Under the pieces are notes generated by a model that was not told the DNA's origin, made no database searches, and saw nothing but the letters and a program-made list of their open reading frames with translations. Source: Perca fluviatilis (taxonomy: Eukaryota > Chordata > Actinopteri > Perciformes > Percidae). From it: a DNA stretch of 64,000 bases. The stretch is from assembly GCF_010015445.1 (NCBI RefSeq), contig NC_053119.1:21227050-21291049 (forward strand). The letters are read 5' to 3'. Shown piece by piece: positions 12,241 through 23,800 of this stretch; position 1 is the first letter of the stretch, and each line of letters begins with the position of its first letter. A program made the translations under genes and the position numbers.

Positions 12241-12663
12241 AACTATTTTGTAAGGCTACCCCTTTGCTTGGAAATCACTGCTACAGTGAAATGAGTATGA
12301 GAGGGACAGCAGCAGCAGCAGCAGCAGCAGCAGCAAGTGTCATCTGGTCTTCCAACTTGGGGAGGGCTTTGGAGTTTAAAATGGTGTGAATATGATAGCC
12401 ATCGGTATAGCTTATGCAAGTGGAGATCTGTCTGCACCATTGAAAGTTGACAGTTCAGAGGCACTAATCTGACAAAAGGACTGTGTAAATCAACAACCGC
12501 ACAACGATTTTGGATATCAACAAACAAAACTGTTGGGGAGCAAAAAGGGGACATTGTCTCGGGCGGCTGCATGAGAAAGCGAGTTGGGAGGACGCAAAGG
12601 CAAAAGGGAAAGAGGAAGCCACCAAGGAGGTGAGTGACGGATTTACCCTCGGAGGGGTAAAAC
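12241..12663 (+). promoter_or_regulatory. Probable 5' leader of the kcna6-like gene
   Basis: The 420 bases before the start codon contain a (CAG)9 tract at 12307-12333. They also contain an upstream ATG at 12510 opening a 74-codon frame that runs past the channel start and ends at 12734 in another frame. GAG|GTGAGT at 12627-12635 is a strong splice-donor match lying before the channel ATG. No TATA box or acceptor could be assigned with confidence. If transcribed continuously, the overlapping upstream frame would be expected to lower initiation at the channel ATG; that is inference. Confidence 0.4.
12307..12333 (+). repeat. (CAG)9 trinucleotide tract
   Basis: Nine perfect CAG copies lie 330 bases before the channel start codon. 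On the opposite strand they read as CTG. They are not inside the channel coding frame. Confidence 0.9.
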
Positions 12664-14094
12664 ATGACTGTGGTGTCCCAGGAGAACCACGACGACACTG
12701 TGGTCGTAACTCCTTTGTTGCAAGATGCTGCTGACTTGGAACCCGCGGACCAGGAGTGCAGCGAGAGGGTGGTCATCAACATCTCAGGTCTGCGCTTTGA
12801 GACGCAGTTAAAGACCCTCTCCCGCTTTCCGAGCACGCTTTTGGGAGATCCGCGTAAACGGATGCGTTTCTTTGACCCTCTGAGAAATGAATACTTCTTT
12901 GACAGGAACAGGCCGAGCTTTGATGCCGTCCTCTATTATTACCAGTCAGGAGGGCGGCTTCGGAGGCCCGTAAGTGTACCTGTGGATATTTTCCTGGAAG
13001 AACTAAACTTTTATGAATTCGACGAAGAGGTCATAGAAGTTTTCCGAGAAGATGAGGGCTTATCGAGGGAAGAGGACCGCCCGCTGCCAAACAACGTGTA
13101 TCTACGCCAGCTATGGCTCCTGTTTGAGTATCCAGAGAGTTCAGGACCTGCTCGGATAAATGCCATTGTGTCAGTTATGGTTATTTTAATATCCATAATT
13201 ATATTCTGCTTGGAGACTTTACCCGAGTTTAGAGAAGTCCCCGCAGTGCCCGAGAATCACGCCAATGGAAGTGCTCACGCAGCGCCCAGTCCGTTTACAG
13301 ATCCGTTTTTCATGGTGGAGACACTTTGCATTGTGTGGTTCTCCTTTGAATTCACCATGAGGTTTATCTCCTGTCCCAGTAAAGCAGTTTTTTTTAAAAA
13401 CATAATGAACTTGATCGATGTTGTGGCTATAGCTCCTTATTTTATCACCCTGGGCCTTGATCTGGCAGAGCATCAGGGCAGCAGTCAGCAGGCTGCGTCA
13501 TTGGCCATACTGAGGGTCATCCGTCTGGTCCGTGTTTTCAGGATTTTTAAACTTTCCAGACACTCCAAAGGCCTCCAGATTCTCGGCCAAACGCTTCACG
13601 CAAGCCTCAGGGAGCTGGGACTGCTCATATTCTTCCTGATTATTGGAGTCGTTTTATTCTCCAGTTCTGTTTATTTTGCAGAAGCAGAAGACCCCGAATC
13701 TGGATTTTCAAGTATACCTGATGCATTTTGGTGGGCTGTGGTGACAATGACCACAGTTGGATATGGAGACATGTGCCCCTCCACCATCGGGGGGAAATTC
13801 GTTGGATCTTTGTGCGCCATCGCCGGAGTGTTAACCATAGCTTTACCTGTCCCTGTCATAGTGTCAAATTTCAATTATTTCTACCACAGAGAGAACGAGG
13901 ATGAGGAAAATGTTCAGTACGTACATGTGACATGCGGACAGCAGCAGCCCTCCTTAGGTGAATGTGATTCAAACAAAAGTAGCCTGTCGCTTTCCAAAAC
14001 AGAGTCCTTTCAGGAAAGCGACGACTTGGAAACTTTGACATATCCAAACGTAACCCCAGTGGAGACATACACAGGGAGACTGTCAGACGTATAA
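12664..14094 (+). CDS. kcna6: Voltage-gated potassium channel, Shaker family Kv1.6-like
   Basis: Single-exon gene of 476 codons, as is usual for the coding part of Kv1 genes. In order: cytoplasmic T1 tetramerisation domain (about residues 35-130, with [17 protein letters not shown] and [17 protein letters not shown]); S1 (about 166-187); an S1-S2 loop with an N-glycosylation site NGS at 201-203; S2-S3; the S4 sensor [18 protein letters not shown] (282-299); S5; the filter TVGYGD at 364-369; S6 with PVP at 395-397. It ends SDV, a PDZ-binding type C-terminus. The tail motif QYVHVTCGQ is what places it nearest mammalian KCNA6, which has a near-identical motif there. The start MTVV matches the neighbouring kcna1-like gene, which supports this ATG. 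Oddities: Cys371 occupies the external TEA position, and the S3-S4 side has LGLDLAEH where most Kv1 proteins have LGTELAE. It makes homo- or heterotetrameric delayed-rectifier channels in the plasma membrane of excitable cells. The gene 4 kb downstream is its tandem paralog. Confidence 0.93.
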   Translation: MTVVSQENHDDTVVVTPLLQDAADLEPADQECSERVVINISGLRFETQLKTLSRFPSTLLGDPRKRMRFFDPLRNEYFFDRNRPSFDAVLYYYQSGGRLRRPVSVPVDIFLEELNFYEFDEEVIEVFREDEGLSREEDRPLPNNVYLRQLWLLFEYPESSGPARINAIVSVMVILISIIIFCLETLPEFREVPAVPENHANGSAHAAPSPFTDPFFMVETLCIVWFSFEFTMRFISCPSKAVFFKNIMNLIDVVAIAPYFITLGLDLAEHQGSSQQAASLAILRVIRLVRVFRIFKLSRHSKGLQILGQTLHASLRELGLLIFFLIIGVVLFSSSVYFAEAEDPESGFSSIPDAFWWAVVTMTTVGYGDMCPSTIGGKFVGSLCAIAGVLTIALPVPVIVSNFNYFYHRENEDEENVQYVHVTCGQQQPSLGECDSNKSSLSLSKTESFQESDDLETLTYPNVTPVETYTGRLSDV

Positions 14095-14497
14095 ACGTTG
14101 CAAGACGGTTTTATTTCTGGTGAGTTGTCTTCCAGTGGACCTACAATTTAGGCTCCATGTCGGATGCTGCAGTTGTTTTACGCAAGCGGTGGTTCCCAAA
14201 CGTGGAGCCTCAGCTATTCATGCTACAACCCCCCTCCAAGATGAGGATTGTCTTAAGTTCACCTTACTTTAATTCACTAGATGGCAATGAATTTGAAGGG
14301 GGCAAAAATCAGTAAGTGGGGAACTGTGCACCAAAGCGAGCCCTCACATGAAAACATTTGGGTACGCACGGGATATTTGAAATGCCATCAGCAGTAATTG
14401 AGCCATACGATAACAAACTTCTCAATCTATGAAGGGAAATTGAAATAACCAAAGAAAAATAAATTTGGAGATGTTTTCTCATTTTTAATTCATCAGA

Positions 14498-14543
<46 letters not shown>

Positions 14544-14665
14544 TATATATAATTTTTTTTGTTTTTCTTTAAACTTCTAAGTGTTTACGCACGAACCACA
14601 CTATGTCTTTAGACTGTTGCGAAAATCACGTAGCCTCTTCTCAAAGTACCTAGGCTTTAAATAAA
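14095..14665 (+). other. Probable 3' UTR of the kcna6-like gene
   Basis: Candidate poly(A) signals AATAAA occur at 14458-14463 and 14660-14665, on either side of a TA tract. Which is used cannot be decided from sequence. Confidence 0.4.
14501..14552. repeat. (TA)n tract
   Basis: Nearly perfect TA dinucleotides interrupted once by AATA, followed by a T-rich run. Confidence 0.9.
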
Positions 14666-16480
14666 GCAGAAGAGGAGAGCTCGTGACGCACCAGGCGACC
14701 AGCTCTGCATGGAGAAGCTAACAAATCTTACAATGAGAGATTGAAATCATTGCCGACTTCATTTTCTACATGAATGTGATCACAACAAGTAAGCTCTGAG
14801 CGCCACTCTGTGGATGATAAATATCCCTGCAGACAACACTTCTGCTCAAGCTCTATATATTAGTTTGAGTTTCTTTGCACTGTTGCAGCTGGCCCGACTG
14901 ATGTAGGCATCAGCACCAGAGACCATGCTCTTTGACTCTGTATGGATGCTTGTGATGGTTAACTTAGCCCAGCAGAAGCCTGACTGCTTCTCTCACTTTT
15001 GACATAGTGGGTTTTGTTTTCTGCTTACTTGCAGGAGGCAGACGATTATATGAAGCTTGTTACTCCTTCACAGTCGCAGCAAAATACAAGCATGGGATTC
15101 TCTTCTTCTCCAAAGTATTGGATCGTTTTCTCACGGCTATATTCGTGCATTGCTAGTGTGTGTAGCCTACAGAGACCTCATGGAGGAAACGCTTTGAAAA
15201 TGTTCAGTCTGCCTTAGTGGACATTGTGTGTATCATCATTAGAAAAAAACAACATTCTTTTGTGCAGGCTTTATTAATGACCACGCTTTATATGTATAAA
15301 AAGCCAGCGTTTTGTAATTCTGAATTGTTCCCTTTTCTTATGCAGCTTTTAATGCAAAGTTGGAGTCGCAACTTGCCTCTGTGCTGTTAAAACATTCGGA
15401 TTGCATTGCAGCTCGCTGAACACAACACCACAGCCCCAGCAATTACAATGCAATGTCTGCATGGCACGAATGCATTGTGAATTTTAAATGTAATTAAATA
15501 TTTATTTTTCTATTTTAAACATGTATGTGAACTTAACTTAATCATTTTTATAAATAAATTTTGACTCAGAAAATATACTACCACTCGTTATTTTTCACTC
15601 TCAGTATACAGATCAGACTCACAGAAGGCAAACAGCAAGTCATTGGTGTAAAGAAAAATACAAATCCATGCCCATTAATGAATTCAACACACTTTATCAC
15701 GTTTGGTGCTGAATGTTTAAAAAGGCGCAGAATCAGACGTCGTGTTGTCCTGCCACAAAACCAATTAACTTAATAAAATGTAATAATGATACATGTATGG
15801 GGATTTATTTGGCTGGAGGCACATTTTAACAAATTGAACAAAGGTCTGATTACATGATTTTGTGTTGTTGTGGTTGTAGAAAGTCAGAGTCAGCTCTACC
15901 CCTCAATGTGTTTCAAAACCATCCACCTGCATACAGGCCCTCAAAGTCAGCAATTGATACATATATTTATTCTTTTCCATACTGTATCGCAATGACTTGA
16001 GTATATGCTGGTGTTTGTTTTGGGAATTGTAGTTTTCTGTGTGGTGTATCAATCATCTGCGCTGTCCATGGTGCTGAAACTCTGTAGAGCCAAACATTCC
16101 TGCATTTGTCTCAGATCTGTTGTGACTTCTGGAGCCATTTGTAGCGACGAGTGTTACAACTTAGTATCATAAAGTATCAGATATTGAGATGCATCCTGAA
16201 TGCAAGAACCCCTGATGTGATCTTTCATTGCTATGAGATCTGCAAACACATTGTTGACGATTTGTATGTTTCTTATTGCTCACTAGTAAAATAATTTTGG
16301 TCTCACATAAACTCAGATATTGACACGTCTAACTAACGCCCGTGGAATGCTTAAATCCGGGAGTGATGGAATAAAAAGATGATTTAATCTCTCACCATTT
16401 GATGGATTGATGATAGGCTAGGTTTTATAAATTATTAAACATCTCAGATGTTACCCCGTGTGGATTTAGAGGTTTTGTTA
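14666..16480. other. DNA between the two channel genes, nothing recognised
   Basis: No conserved coding frame or definable repeat element. Sequence is AT-rich and becomes pyrimidine-rich only beyond 16600. Confidence 0.4.
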
Positions 16481-18179
16481 CATGCTGTCCTTTGCAGTCT
16501 GATTGCGCCAGTGCTGGCACACAAGCGCTCTTGTTTTTGTGGTGTGTGGAGAACTTCTGGCGGCGTGCTTTAGTAGAGCCGGTCTGCATTGCGTCGAAAC
16601 CCCTCCAACTCCTCCTCCTCCTCATCCTCCTGCTGCCTTTCCTCCCCTCTCCTCTCCCCTCCCCTCCTCTCTTTTCCTCACCTCCCCTGCACTTGCATGT
16701 GAAATGCACAGCAAAACTTGCTTAACATTGTGGATAAAACATTTGGACCTTGCTGCTGCACTTGACTCTCTCGCAACTATCCGTTTTGGTTTCTTTTAGG
16801 CTATTCTGCTCTCCGAGCCGCGCTGAAACACATTCTGCTCGTCATCCTGTCGCAAAAAACAGCAGATTTCTGCTGATGCAGTGTTGTCTGGAAATGCCAA
16901 GGGCTCGCTTATTGCCCCTTAATGTATCGCCCCCCTGAATTGCAGCGCAAGATTTTTTTTTTCCTGCGGTATAGGCTACTGTAAGCTGTCCACACCACCG
17001 TGCCGCCGCGCAAGCAACTACCGACGCTGCAGCTTTGCCTTTCTCTCTTTTCGCTCATTTTTCATCTCTGGCTTTCCTTGTTAGACTCACCTGGTTTTCA
17101 TTTTGCCTTATCTCATCTTGCTTTATCGTCCAAAGACATCTTAAAGCACTTTGTGGCGGACACAGTTAGGATGGCGAGGAGCACAGTAAGGCTCTAGGCT
17201 TTTTTTTTGGTAGGTGCAATGTAAAGTTGCCACATGACGCCCACTGCTGCCCTGCCGTTGGATGATTTTACTCGAGGATAAGAGCATTCAAGACCTTTCA
17301 AGATCAGCCCACGTAAGCCTCGAAACTGCTGACTTATACAATAATGATATCGGTTAGATAATTTTCTTCTCAACAGCTGCTGTTGTGCAAACATAATAGA
17401 CAACTACTGTTTTGTCTTTCAATCTTGCAGATGCATTTTTTTTGCCCTGCAGTAGGCCTGATGTAAGCATGTAAAAACATCATTTGGTGTGATATAAGTA
17501 TCAGATGTTATGCGAGAAGATGTTATTCAGGATGCTTAGAGTAGCGTAGGATACATCATTTAAGACATAGAACCATAGCATTTATGTGTTAAATTTAAGT
17601 AAACATCCGTACAGAAATATAGTATAAAAAAAAACAGGATAAAAAAATACCCATAGAATCACCTATATAAGAATGTAGAAAATACTGTGTAGTGGAAGAA
17701 AATCTGAAAGATTATAAATGTCTATATTATAGAAATGTCATACGAATTCCTCATTTGTGTAGTGTTTTTTTAGCTTTACTACTGGTTAAGGGCACTAATT
17801 GCAGGTTGAAAGAAGTAAATAAATAAATAACTGCAAAAATGCTGAGCCTGCAATATCTTGGCTGTTTGATCCCATTATTTTCTCTCTCGCTCTCTCTCTC
17901 TCTCTCCTCTATTTCTTTCTCTCTCTCTCTCTCTCTCTCTCTCCCTCTCTCTCTCTAAGTGACAGAGGCAGCAGTAACAACAGCAGCAGATGCACTGGAG
18001 AGCAGCAATGGTCAAGTCAGCGAGAACCGCAGTGGAGCCGCACTAAGGCAAAGCAGCCAACCAGCCCTCTCATATCTGGGGACGTCTCCAACAATTTAAG
18101 GGGTGTGGGAAGCTGAGGAGTGGAAAATTTGCCCCAAACCTGAACTCCTCCTACTCATCCCCCTCCACCTCCTCCCAAA
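16481..18179 (+). promoter_or_regulatory. Upstream and probable 5' leader region of the kcna1-like gene
   Basis: A polypyrimidine block lies at 16603-16690 (CTCCTCCTCC and CCTCCCCTCTCCTC motifs). GAGCACA|GTAAGG near 17186 is a possible splice donor. The long CT tract at 17879-17956 ends CTCTAAG|TGACAG, a good acceptor. This suggests a spliced 5' UTR whose last exon (from about 17959) contains the whole coding sequence, as in many Kv1 genes. The start codon at 18180 has A at -3. Transcript ends are inference. Confidence 0.4.
17879..17956. repeat. CT-rich microsatellite, possible splice polypyrimidine tract
   Basis: About 75 bases of mainly CT dinucleotides with short interruptions, ending in an AG. 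The position just before the leader of the kcna1-like gene suits a 3' splice site. Confidence 0.8.
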
Positions 18180-19655
18180 ATGACTGTGGTAGCAGGAGAT
18201 AACATGGACGATACCTCGGCTGTCCCGGGCCACCCTCAGGACACCTACCCCCCAGACCACAATGACCATGAATGCTGCGAGAGGGTGGTCATCAACATAG
18301 CCGGTCTTCGGTTTGAGACACAGTTGAAAACTCTCTCCCAGTTTCCAGAGACGTTGCTTGGCAACCCGAAAAAGCGGATGCGGTACTTTGACCCTCTGAG
18401 AAATGAGTACTTCTTCGACAGAAACCGGCCCAGCTTTGATGCCATCCTCTATTACTATCAGTCTGGCGGTCGGCTGAGAAGACCAGTGAATGTCCCTTTG
18501 GATATGTTCTCAGAAGAAATCAAATTTTACGAGCTGGGAGTGGATGCGATGGAGAAGTTTCGTGAGGACGAGGGTTTCATCAGGGAGGAAGAGCGTCCTT
18601 TACCTGAGAAGGAGTTCCAGCGTCAGATTTGGCTTCTCTTCGAGCACCCGGAAAGCTCAGGCCCTGCGAGAGGGATTGCCATAGTGTCTGTGATGGTAAT
18701 CCTGATTTCAATAGTCATATTTTGTTTAGAGACTTTACCACAGCTGAAAGAAGACCCAAGGGGTCGAATGATAGCAGTTGGGAACACTACTGTTTATTAT
18801 AAGCCAAATATCCTCACTGACCCCTTCTTCCTTATTGAGACACTCTGTATAATCTGGTTCTCCTTTGAGTTGATTGTGCGCTTTCTGGCGTGCCCCAGCA
18901 AACCGGCCTTCTTCAAGAACATGATGAACATGATCGACATAGTGGCTATCATCCCTTACTTCATTACACTCGGCACCGAGCTGGCTGAAGACCCAGAAAA
19001 AGAGGGGGTGGGGGAGCAGGCAACATCTCTGGCCATACTCAGGGTGATTCGTCTGGTCAGGGTGTTTAGGATCTTCAAGTTGTCCCGACACTCCAAAGGA
19101 CTGCAGATTTTGGGGCAGACTCTCAAGGCCAGCATGCGAGAGCTCGGATTGCTGATCTTCTTTCTGTTCATTGGAGTCATCTTGTTCTCCAGCGCTGTCT
19201 ACTTCGCTGAGGCAGAGGAGGAAGGATCCTGCTTTGGCAGCATCCCGGATGCATTTTGGTGGGCTGTTGTGTCTATGACAACTGTGGGCTATGGGGACAT
19301 GGTCCCCATCAGTATAGGAGGCAAGATTGTCGGATCTCTGTGCGCCATCGCTGGAGTGTTGACAATTGCGCTCCCTGTGCCTGTCATTGTGTCCAACTTC
19401 AACTACTTCTACCACAGGGAGACCGAAGGAGAAGAACAGGCCCAGCTGCTCAACGTCAGCAATCCCAACATCCCCTCTGAAACCAACTCCAGCCGCCGTA
19501 GTTCATCCACCGTCAGCAAGTCAGAGTACATGGAGATTGATGGAGACATAAACAATAGCATCGACAACTTTAGGGAGGCAAACCTCAGAACTGGCAATTG
19601 CACTATAGCCAACCAAAACTGTGTAAATAAAAGCAAGCTGCTTACAGATGTTTAA
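18180..19655 (+). CDS. kcna1: Voltage-gated potassium channel, Shaker family Kv1.1-like
   Basis: Intronless 491-codon gene, close to the usual 495 residues of Kv1.1. In order: T1 domain (about 35-130, [19 protein letters not shown]); S1 (about 166-187); glycosylation site NTT at 202-204 in the S1-S2 loop; S2-S3; S4 [18 protein letters not shown] (286-303); S5; filter TVGYGD at 368-373; S6 with PVP at 399-401; tail ending in LLTDV, a PDZ ligand. The tail motifs [16 protein letters not shown] and [14 protein letters not shown] are the Kv1.1 signature, though the [15 protein letters not shown] stretch is closer to Kv1.2. Val375 sits at the external TEA site, where mammalian Kv1.1 has Tyr. Ile396 (codon ATT at 19365-19367) is the position of the known Kv1.1 I/V RNA-editing event. 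It sets action-potential threshold in axons as homo- or heterotetramers. It lies 4.1 kb after its paralog on the same strand. Confidence 0.95.
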   Translation: MTVVAGDNMDDTSAVPGHPQDTYPPDHNDHECCERVVINIAGLRFETQLKTLSQFPETLLGNPKKRMRYFDPLRNEYFFDRNRPSFDAILYYYQSGGRLRRPVNVPLDMFSEEIKFYELGVDAMEKFREDEGFIREEERPLPEKEFQRQIWLLFEHPESSGPARGIAIVSVMVILISIVIFCLETLPQLKEDPRGRMIAVGNTTVYYKPNILTDPFFLIETLCIIWFSFELIVRFLACPSKPAFFKNMMNMIDIVAIIPYFITLGTELAEDPEKEGVGEQATSLAILRVIRLVRVFRIFKLSRHSKGLQILGQTLKASMRELGLLIFFLFIGVILFSSAVYFAEAEEEGSCFGSIPDAFWWAVVSMTTVGYGDMVPISIGGKIVGSLCAIAGVLTIALPVPVIVSNFNYFYHRETEGEEQAQLLNVSNPNIPSETNSSRRSSSTVSKSEYMEIDGDINNSIDNFREANLRTGNCTIANQNCVNKSKLLTDV

Positions 19656-20800
19656 ACACTAGTTAGTAACTTTGGAATCTCAATGGGACTGTCATATGTG
19701 GAGTAGACCATCAGTTAGGAATGTTTCATTTACCTCCCCAAAGCGCTCTATGGCATTAGGCCTACAACTATGCTCAGCTTTATAGAAAGGAAACAGAAAA
19801 ATCTAAGCTCTTAGAGTATATGACAGGTAGATAGAATAATTAATTCTTCTGATCCTACAAATATAAAGGTACATCAAAAAGAAAACATCAACTATTACGC
19901 ATATACACGGCTCCCTGGAGGACGCAGAGCACACACTGTCCTATCAGATGACGGTGTGATATTAAAATCTTATGCATGGAGTACAGATAACATTTCAGCA
20001 AGTTGCACAATGCACCAGAAAAGTCTGCAGAGACATGCAAGCACCTGCAGCCAAGTGGTAAGCACCAAGATGTTAGGTGACCCCTGCTCCCTCCTCCTCG
20101 CTCCTCTCTCCTCTATCCTCTCTCCTCTCTCCCTACAAATGAGATCTACTATTGAGCAAAGCACCTTATGGGAGGAAGACTGATCTCTCTTGTTTGGATG
20201 TAAACAGATGGTGATCTACTCGCTTCACGGACATCCGCAATGCTGCTGTTTTCCAGCAGATGCTGTAATTATGATATCACCAAGTGATTCAATGCCATGC
20301 CCTTTAGATGCAACACAGCACAATGTTAAAGTGAGCTTCACATGAGCATGATTAGAGACTTTCCATTTTGATATCAGCATGCACAAGACATATCTCACAT
20401 AATGGAAAGGATGTTCTTTCAGATACCTGGCTCCATCCCCCTCTTCTCATCTGTTTTCATACGAGTGCACTGGATGAGTTTTTAATTTGAAATGCTAATA
20501 ATTTAGAAGTATAGAAATTGAATGTTCAATCTTAAGGGAACAGTACATAAATGAGATCTTAGCATGAAAAAAGTTACCTGCATTATGGTCCATCGACTAA
20601 GGTACTTTTGTAACCTGGTATATTTAATGCATGACATGAGTATTCAGCTTGTTGCAATTCAGGCACTCTGCAGTGCCCTATTGTCAGGGAAGCTAAGGAA
20701 ATGAAATTCTGGATGTTTCCAAAATGCGATCAAATATATCCAAACCCACCTCGAGGATGCAGAGTTTCTAATTTGCAAGTAGTCAGAGATACCAAATAAA
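19656..20800 (+). other. Probable 3' UTR of the kcna1-like gene
   Basis: No coding frame. An AATAAA at 20795-20800 is a candidate poly(A) signal, giving a 3' UTR of about 1.1 kb. The exact end is not visible in the sequence. Confidence 0.35.
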
Positions 20801-23800
20801 TATATCAAAAATGCATATAATTATAATAAGCACCAATTACAGTATTACATCAATAGTGCAGTGCATGGACCTTCTTTTAACAAGAAAAGTTAACATATCA
20901 TTAGTCATGCTTCCATTTCCATGTCACATTTGAGAACATATTGGTTTGGAATCCAGTAAAAAAAAGGATCAATACCAAATTTCACTTCATATTACAGATA
21001 ATTATTCAGACATTAGTTGCTAGTGCCTTTATCCCTTTCACCAACAGGACCAGTGAAAGTGCCTCTGTGCACAGTGGGATTTGTGAGGTTGAGCAGAGAT
21101 GGTTTACCTTGTGTTCTAGTGTTGATACACTGTTGGTCATGATGTTAATGATGCCAGATGAACAAGATGAACAGATGAACAAGGTTAAAACAGCAGGTGA
21201 TTGTGGTCAAAAAACAAACAAAAGATGATCCATGGCTGTTATGCACAACCCAGTTTTCATGCTGTCATGCACTTAATTATGCCCTTAAGCAGCAATGTAT
21301 TGTACTCTGCATGTTTACCAATCCAATTCAAAAGGGAATATCCATAGGTTTTAAACATATTGTATTTATGTCTATTGTTTTTGTTTGTGCACCATGCATC
21401 CTTTCAGGGTCTCTACCTCAGTGAGGTCATTGCAAACTTGCTGCAGAGCTGCAAGCTTCAATGCAGGGCTTCCTATACCATAATGCAAAATGGAACCTTA
21501 AGTGTAAACTGCAGTCATGCAACATTGAATGTGAGAGTCCCAAAGTATAGCCTTTACACAAGCACTTAGGACAAATAGTGTACCACTAACGCCGCTCCTT
21601 TTGTTCACTTAAAGCTACGCACAATCAGAACATTCATTTGTAGAGATTGCTTGACTCTCCTAACAGGATGAGATTGACTGTTTTATATGTTGGTTTCTTT
21701 GAAACAATGGTATCTAAAGTTACTGTTCTGCTTGAATGTGTTTCAACACACACACACACACACACGTGTATAAGGTGTAAACGTTTGTTATAGTTTTTAA
21801 ATCCGCCATCCTGATATCTTTGGGCATTATGATGCACAGCAAAGTGCAGCCTGTTTTTTTGCACAATCATTTTGTTCTGTTGCTTGAAACATTTTTTTGA
21901 TAGTGAGATTCTTTTTCTTCTTTTTTACCCTTGATCATACGTAGTGTAATGTTTCTTGGCATATTGTTCCAGACAGACTAACTGCAGATTGGACAAATTG
22001 TAATGACTACTTGAAAATCTCCAGCTACTGTACATCAATACAATCAGTATTGAGATGAAATCACCCAAATAATAGTAAGATTTTGTAATGTACGGTACGC
22101 TCTTTTTTTTAAATTTTTTTATTTAGCACTCTCCTGACAAAGTCCTGTAAAAAATAAGCTACACTGCAGTGCTACTTGAATGTCATATAGTTGTTTCTGT
22201 TGGTGCAATGGCTATCCTTTGTGGTGCTAGTACAGGAGTCCCATTGTTGTCTTGTTACCATCACATGCTATTGTGGACAAGACTTTTTTCATTCTCTAAT
22301 TCTTGTTACTGTTTTGTTATAGGTGGCTGGTTGGTTAGTTTAGGGCACTAGCTGTCATCTTATTTGGATGATCTTTGTACTGTACTACTGAAGAGTGTCT
22401 GCCTCAGGCGAGGTAAAAATTCAAGAGCCTTGCTAGATGTCAGTAACTTCTCATGAGAGCAAAAAAGATACACATTTGTGTCAGGGATCTTCAATTAGGG
22501 TTTCTCATACAGAAGGACATCAATAATACCCAATACCATATATTATAATGCTATATATAGATACAAGGAAATTCTAGTAGTCTCATTAATGCAGCTATCA
22601 GGAAATTGTTCGCTTTGTTAATGAGTTTCTTGTACGACTGATGCTTGAAAGTAGTGGTGTGTGTAACATGTCCTGCAGGACACAGCTGTAAGTGAGGTGA
22701 AGAAAATGATATGAAATAATACTCCTCACATTAGCAGTGCTGCGAGGCCATGTTTGGACGGTGCTATGCATTCAGTTACCCAACAGAACCCAACAGAAAC
22801 ATGCATTCTTAACAGCAATAGAAAGACAGATAACCTGTTTCTTAAATGCTTTTTGTAAAAAATAGGAAAATAAATCTATTTTGAATGTCAGAGAAACTGC
22901 GATCACTTGACAGATAACTCGCAACAGGGCTGTTTATGTACCAATCTCTTACCCTCTGTTCTGTGATTTTGTAAGGTCAGTAGAGTCAAATGTAGAGGCT
23001 GACATTTTATTGAAAGAAACCTGTGAAAAGTCCAAATATAGGCTTTGCAATAGTGGCAGTCCCCATTTACCACCCAGGTCAGACTGGAGTTATTTTGCAG
23101 TCAGGATCATAGCATGCTGAAGGGTTCAGTCTGAACCTATAACACAGTCCCAAAGGAACAGCCCATAATATATAACATAATGCACTTAGAAAGGATCTAT
23201 GGCTCTATCGTCAGTTCACTGGACTGATCAGCTGTGTGAGAGAAAGCCAGAGAAGGTGCCTACATTTTTTTTTTACATATTAATTTGTTTAGCTTACTGT
23301 TAGATGTTAATGCTTCTGCAAACAAACACAAGTGAGAAGATCTAAAAAAAAAAAGACGACATTAACATAATTAAACTGTAAGAAAAAACATGAAATGTCA
23401 TGAGAACAAAATGCAATTTAGCTACAATAAGAGAGAAAAAGTAACCACTATATACTGCAATTACGCATGATTATTTTTTAATAATGTGTTTTTATTTTCC
23501 TTTTTTTTGGTGGCACTGTAACATGACTGATTTAGGTAGAACATGCCATATACTGAAATTTCAAAGACAATATGTTCCTCTGGCAAGCCATGATAAGGAA
23601 AATACTGTATTATGATCAATTGCTATAAATGAATTGATATGGACAAGTGTACTATTATGAAAAAACCCAGTGTGGTTTGTCTTTTTGGTTTTAGGTAAAA
23701 AAACCAGGATTCATTCAAACACCATGTTCACATTCTTCCAATCTACAATGCTACAATGTATCTCTACAGAAACCTACTAATCGCAAAAAACTGCATGGTC

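Noticed and set aside
12243..12836. 197-codon open frame on the minus strand across the kcna6 start
   Set aside because: It includes a run of cysteines from the CAG tract and is antisense to the conserved T1 domain; no family resemblance.
18735..19415. 226-codon open frame on the minus strand inside the kcna1-like gene
   Set aside because: It is the antisense of highly constrained S1-S6 sequence; codon bias of the real gene keeps it open.
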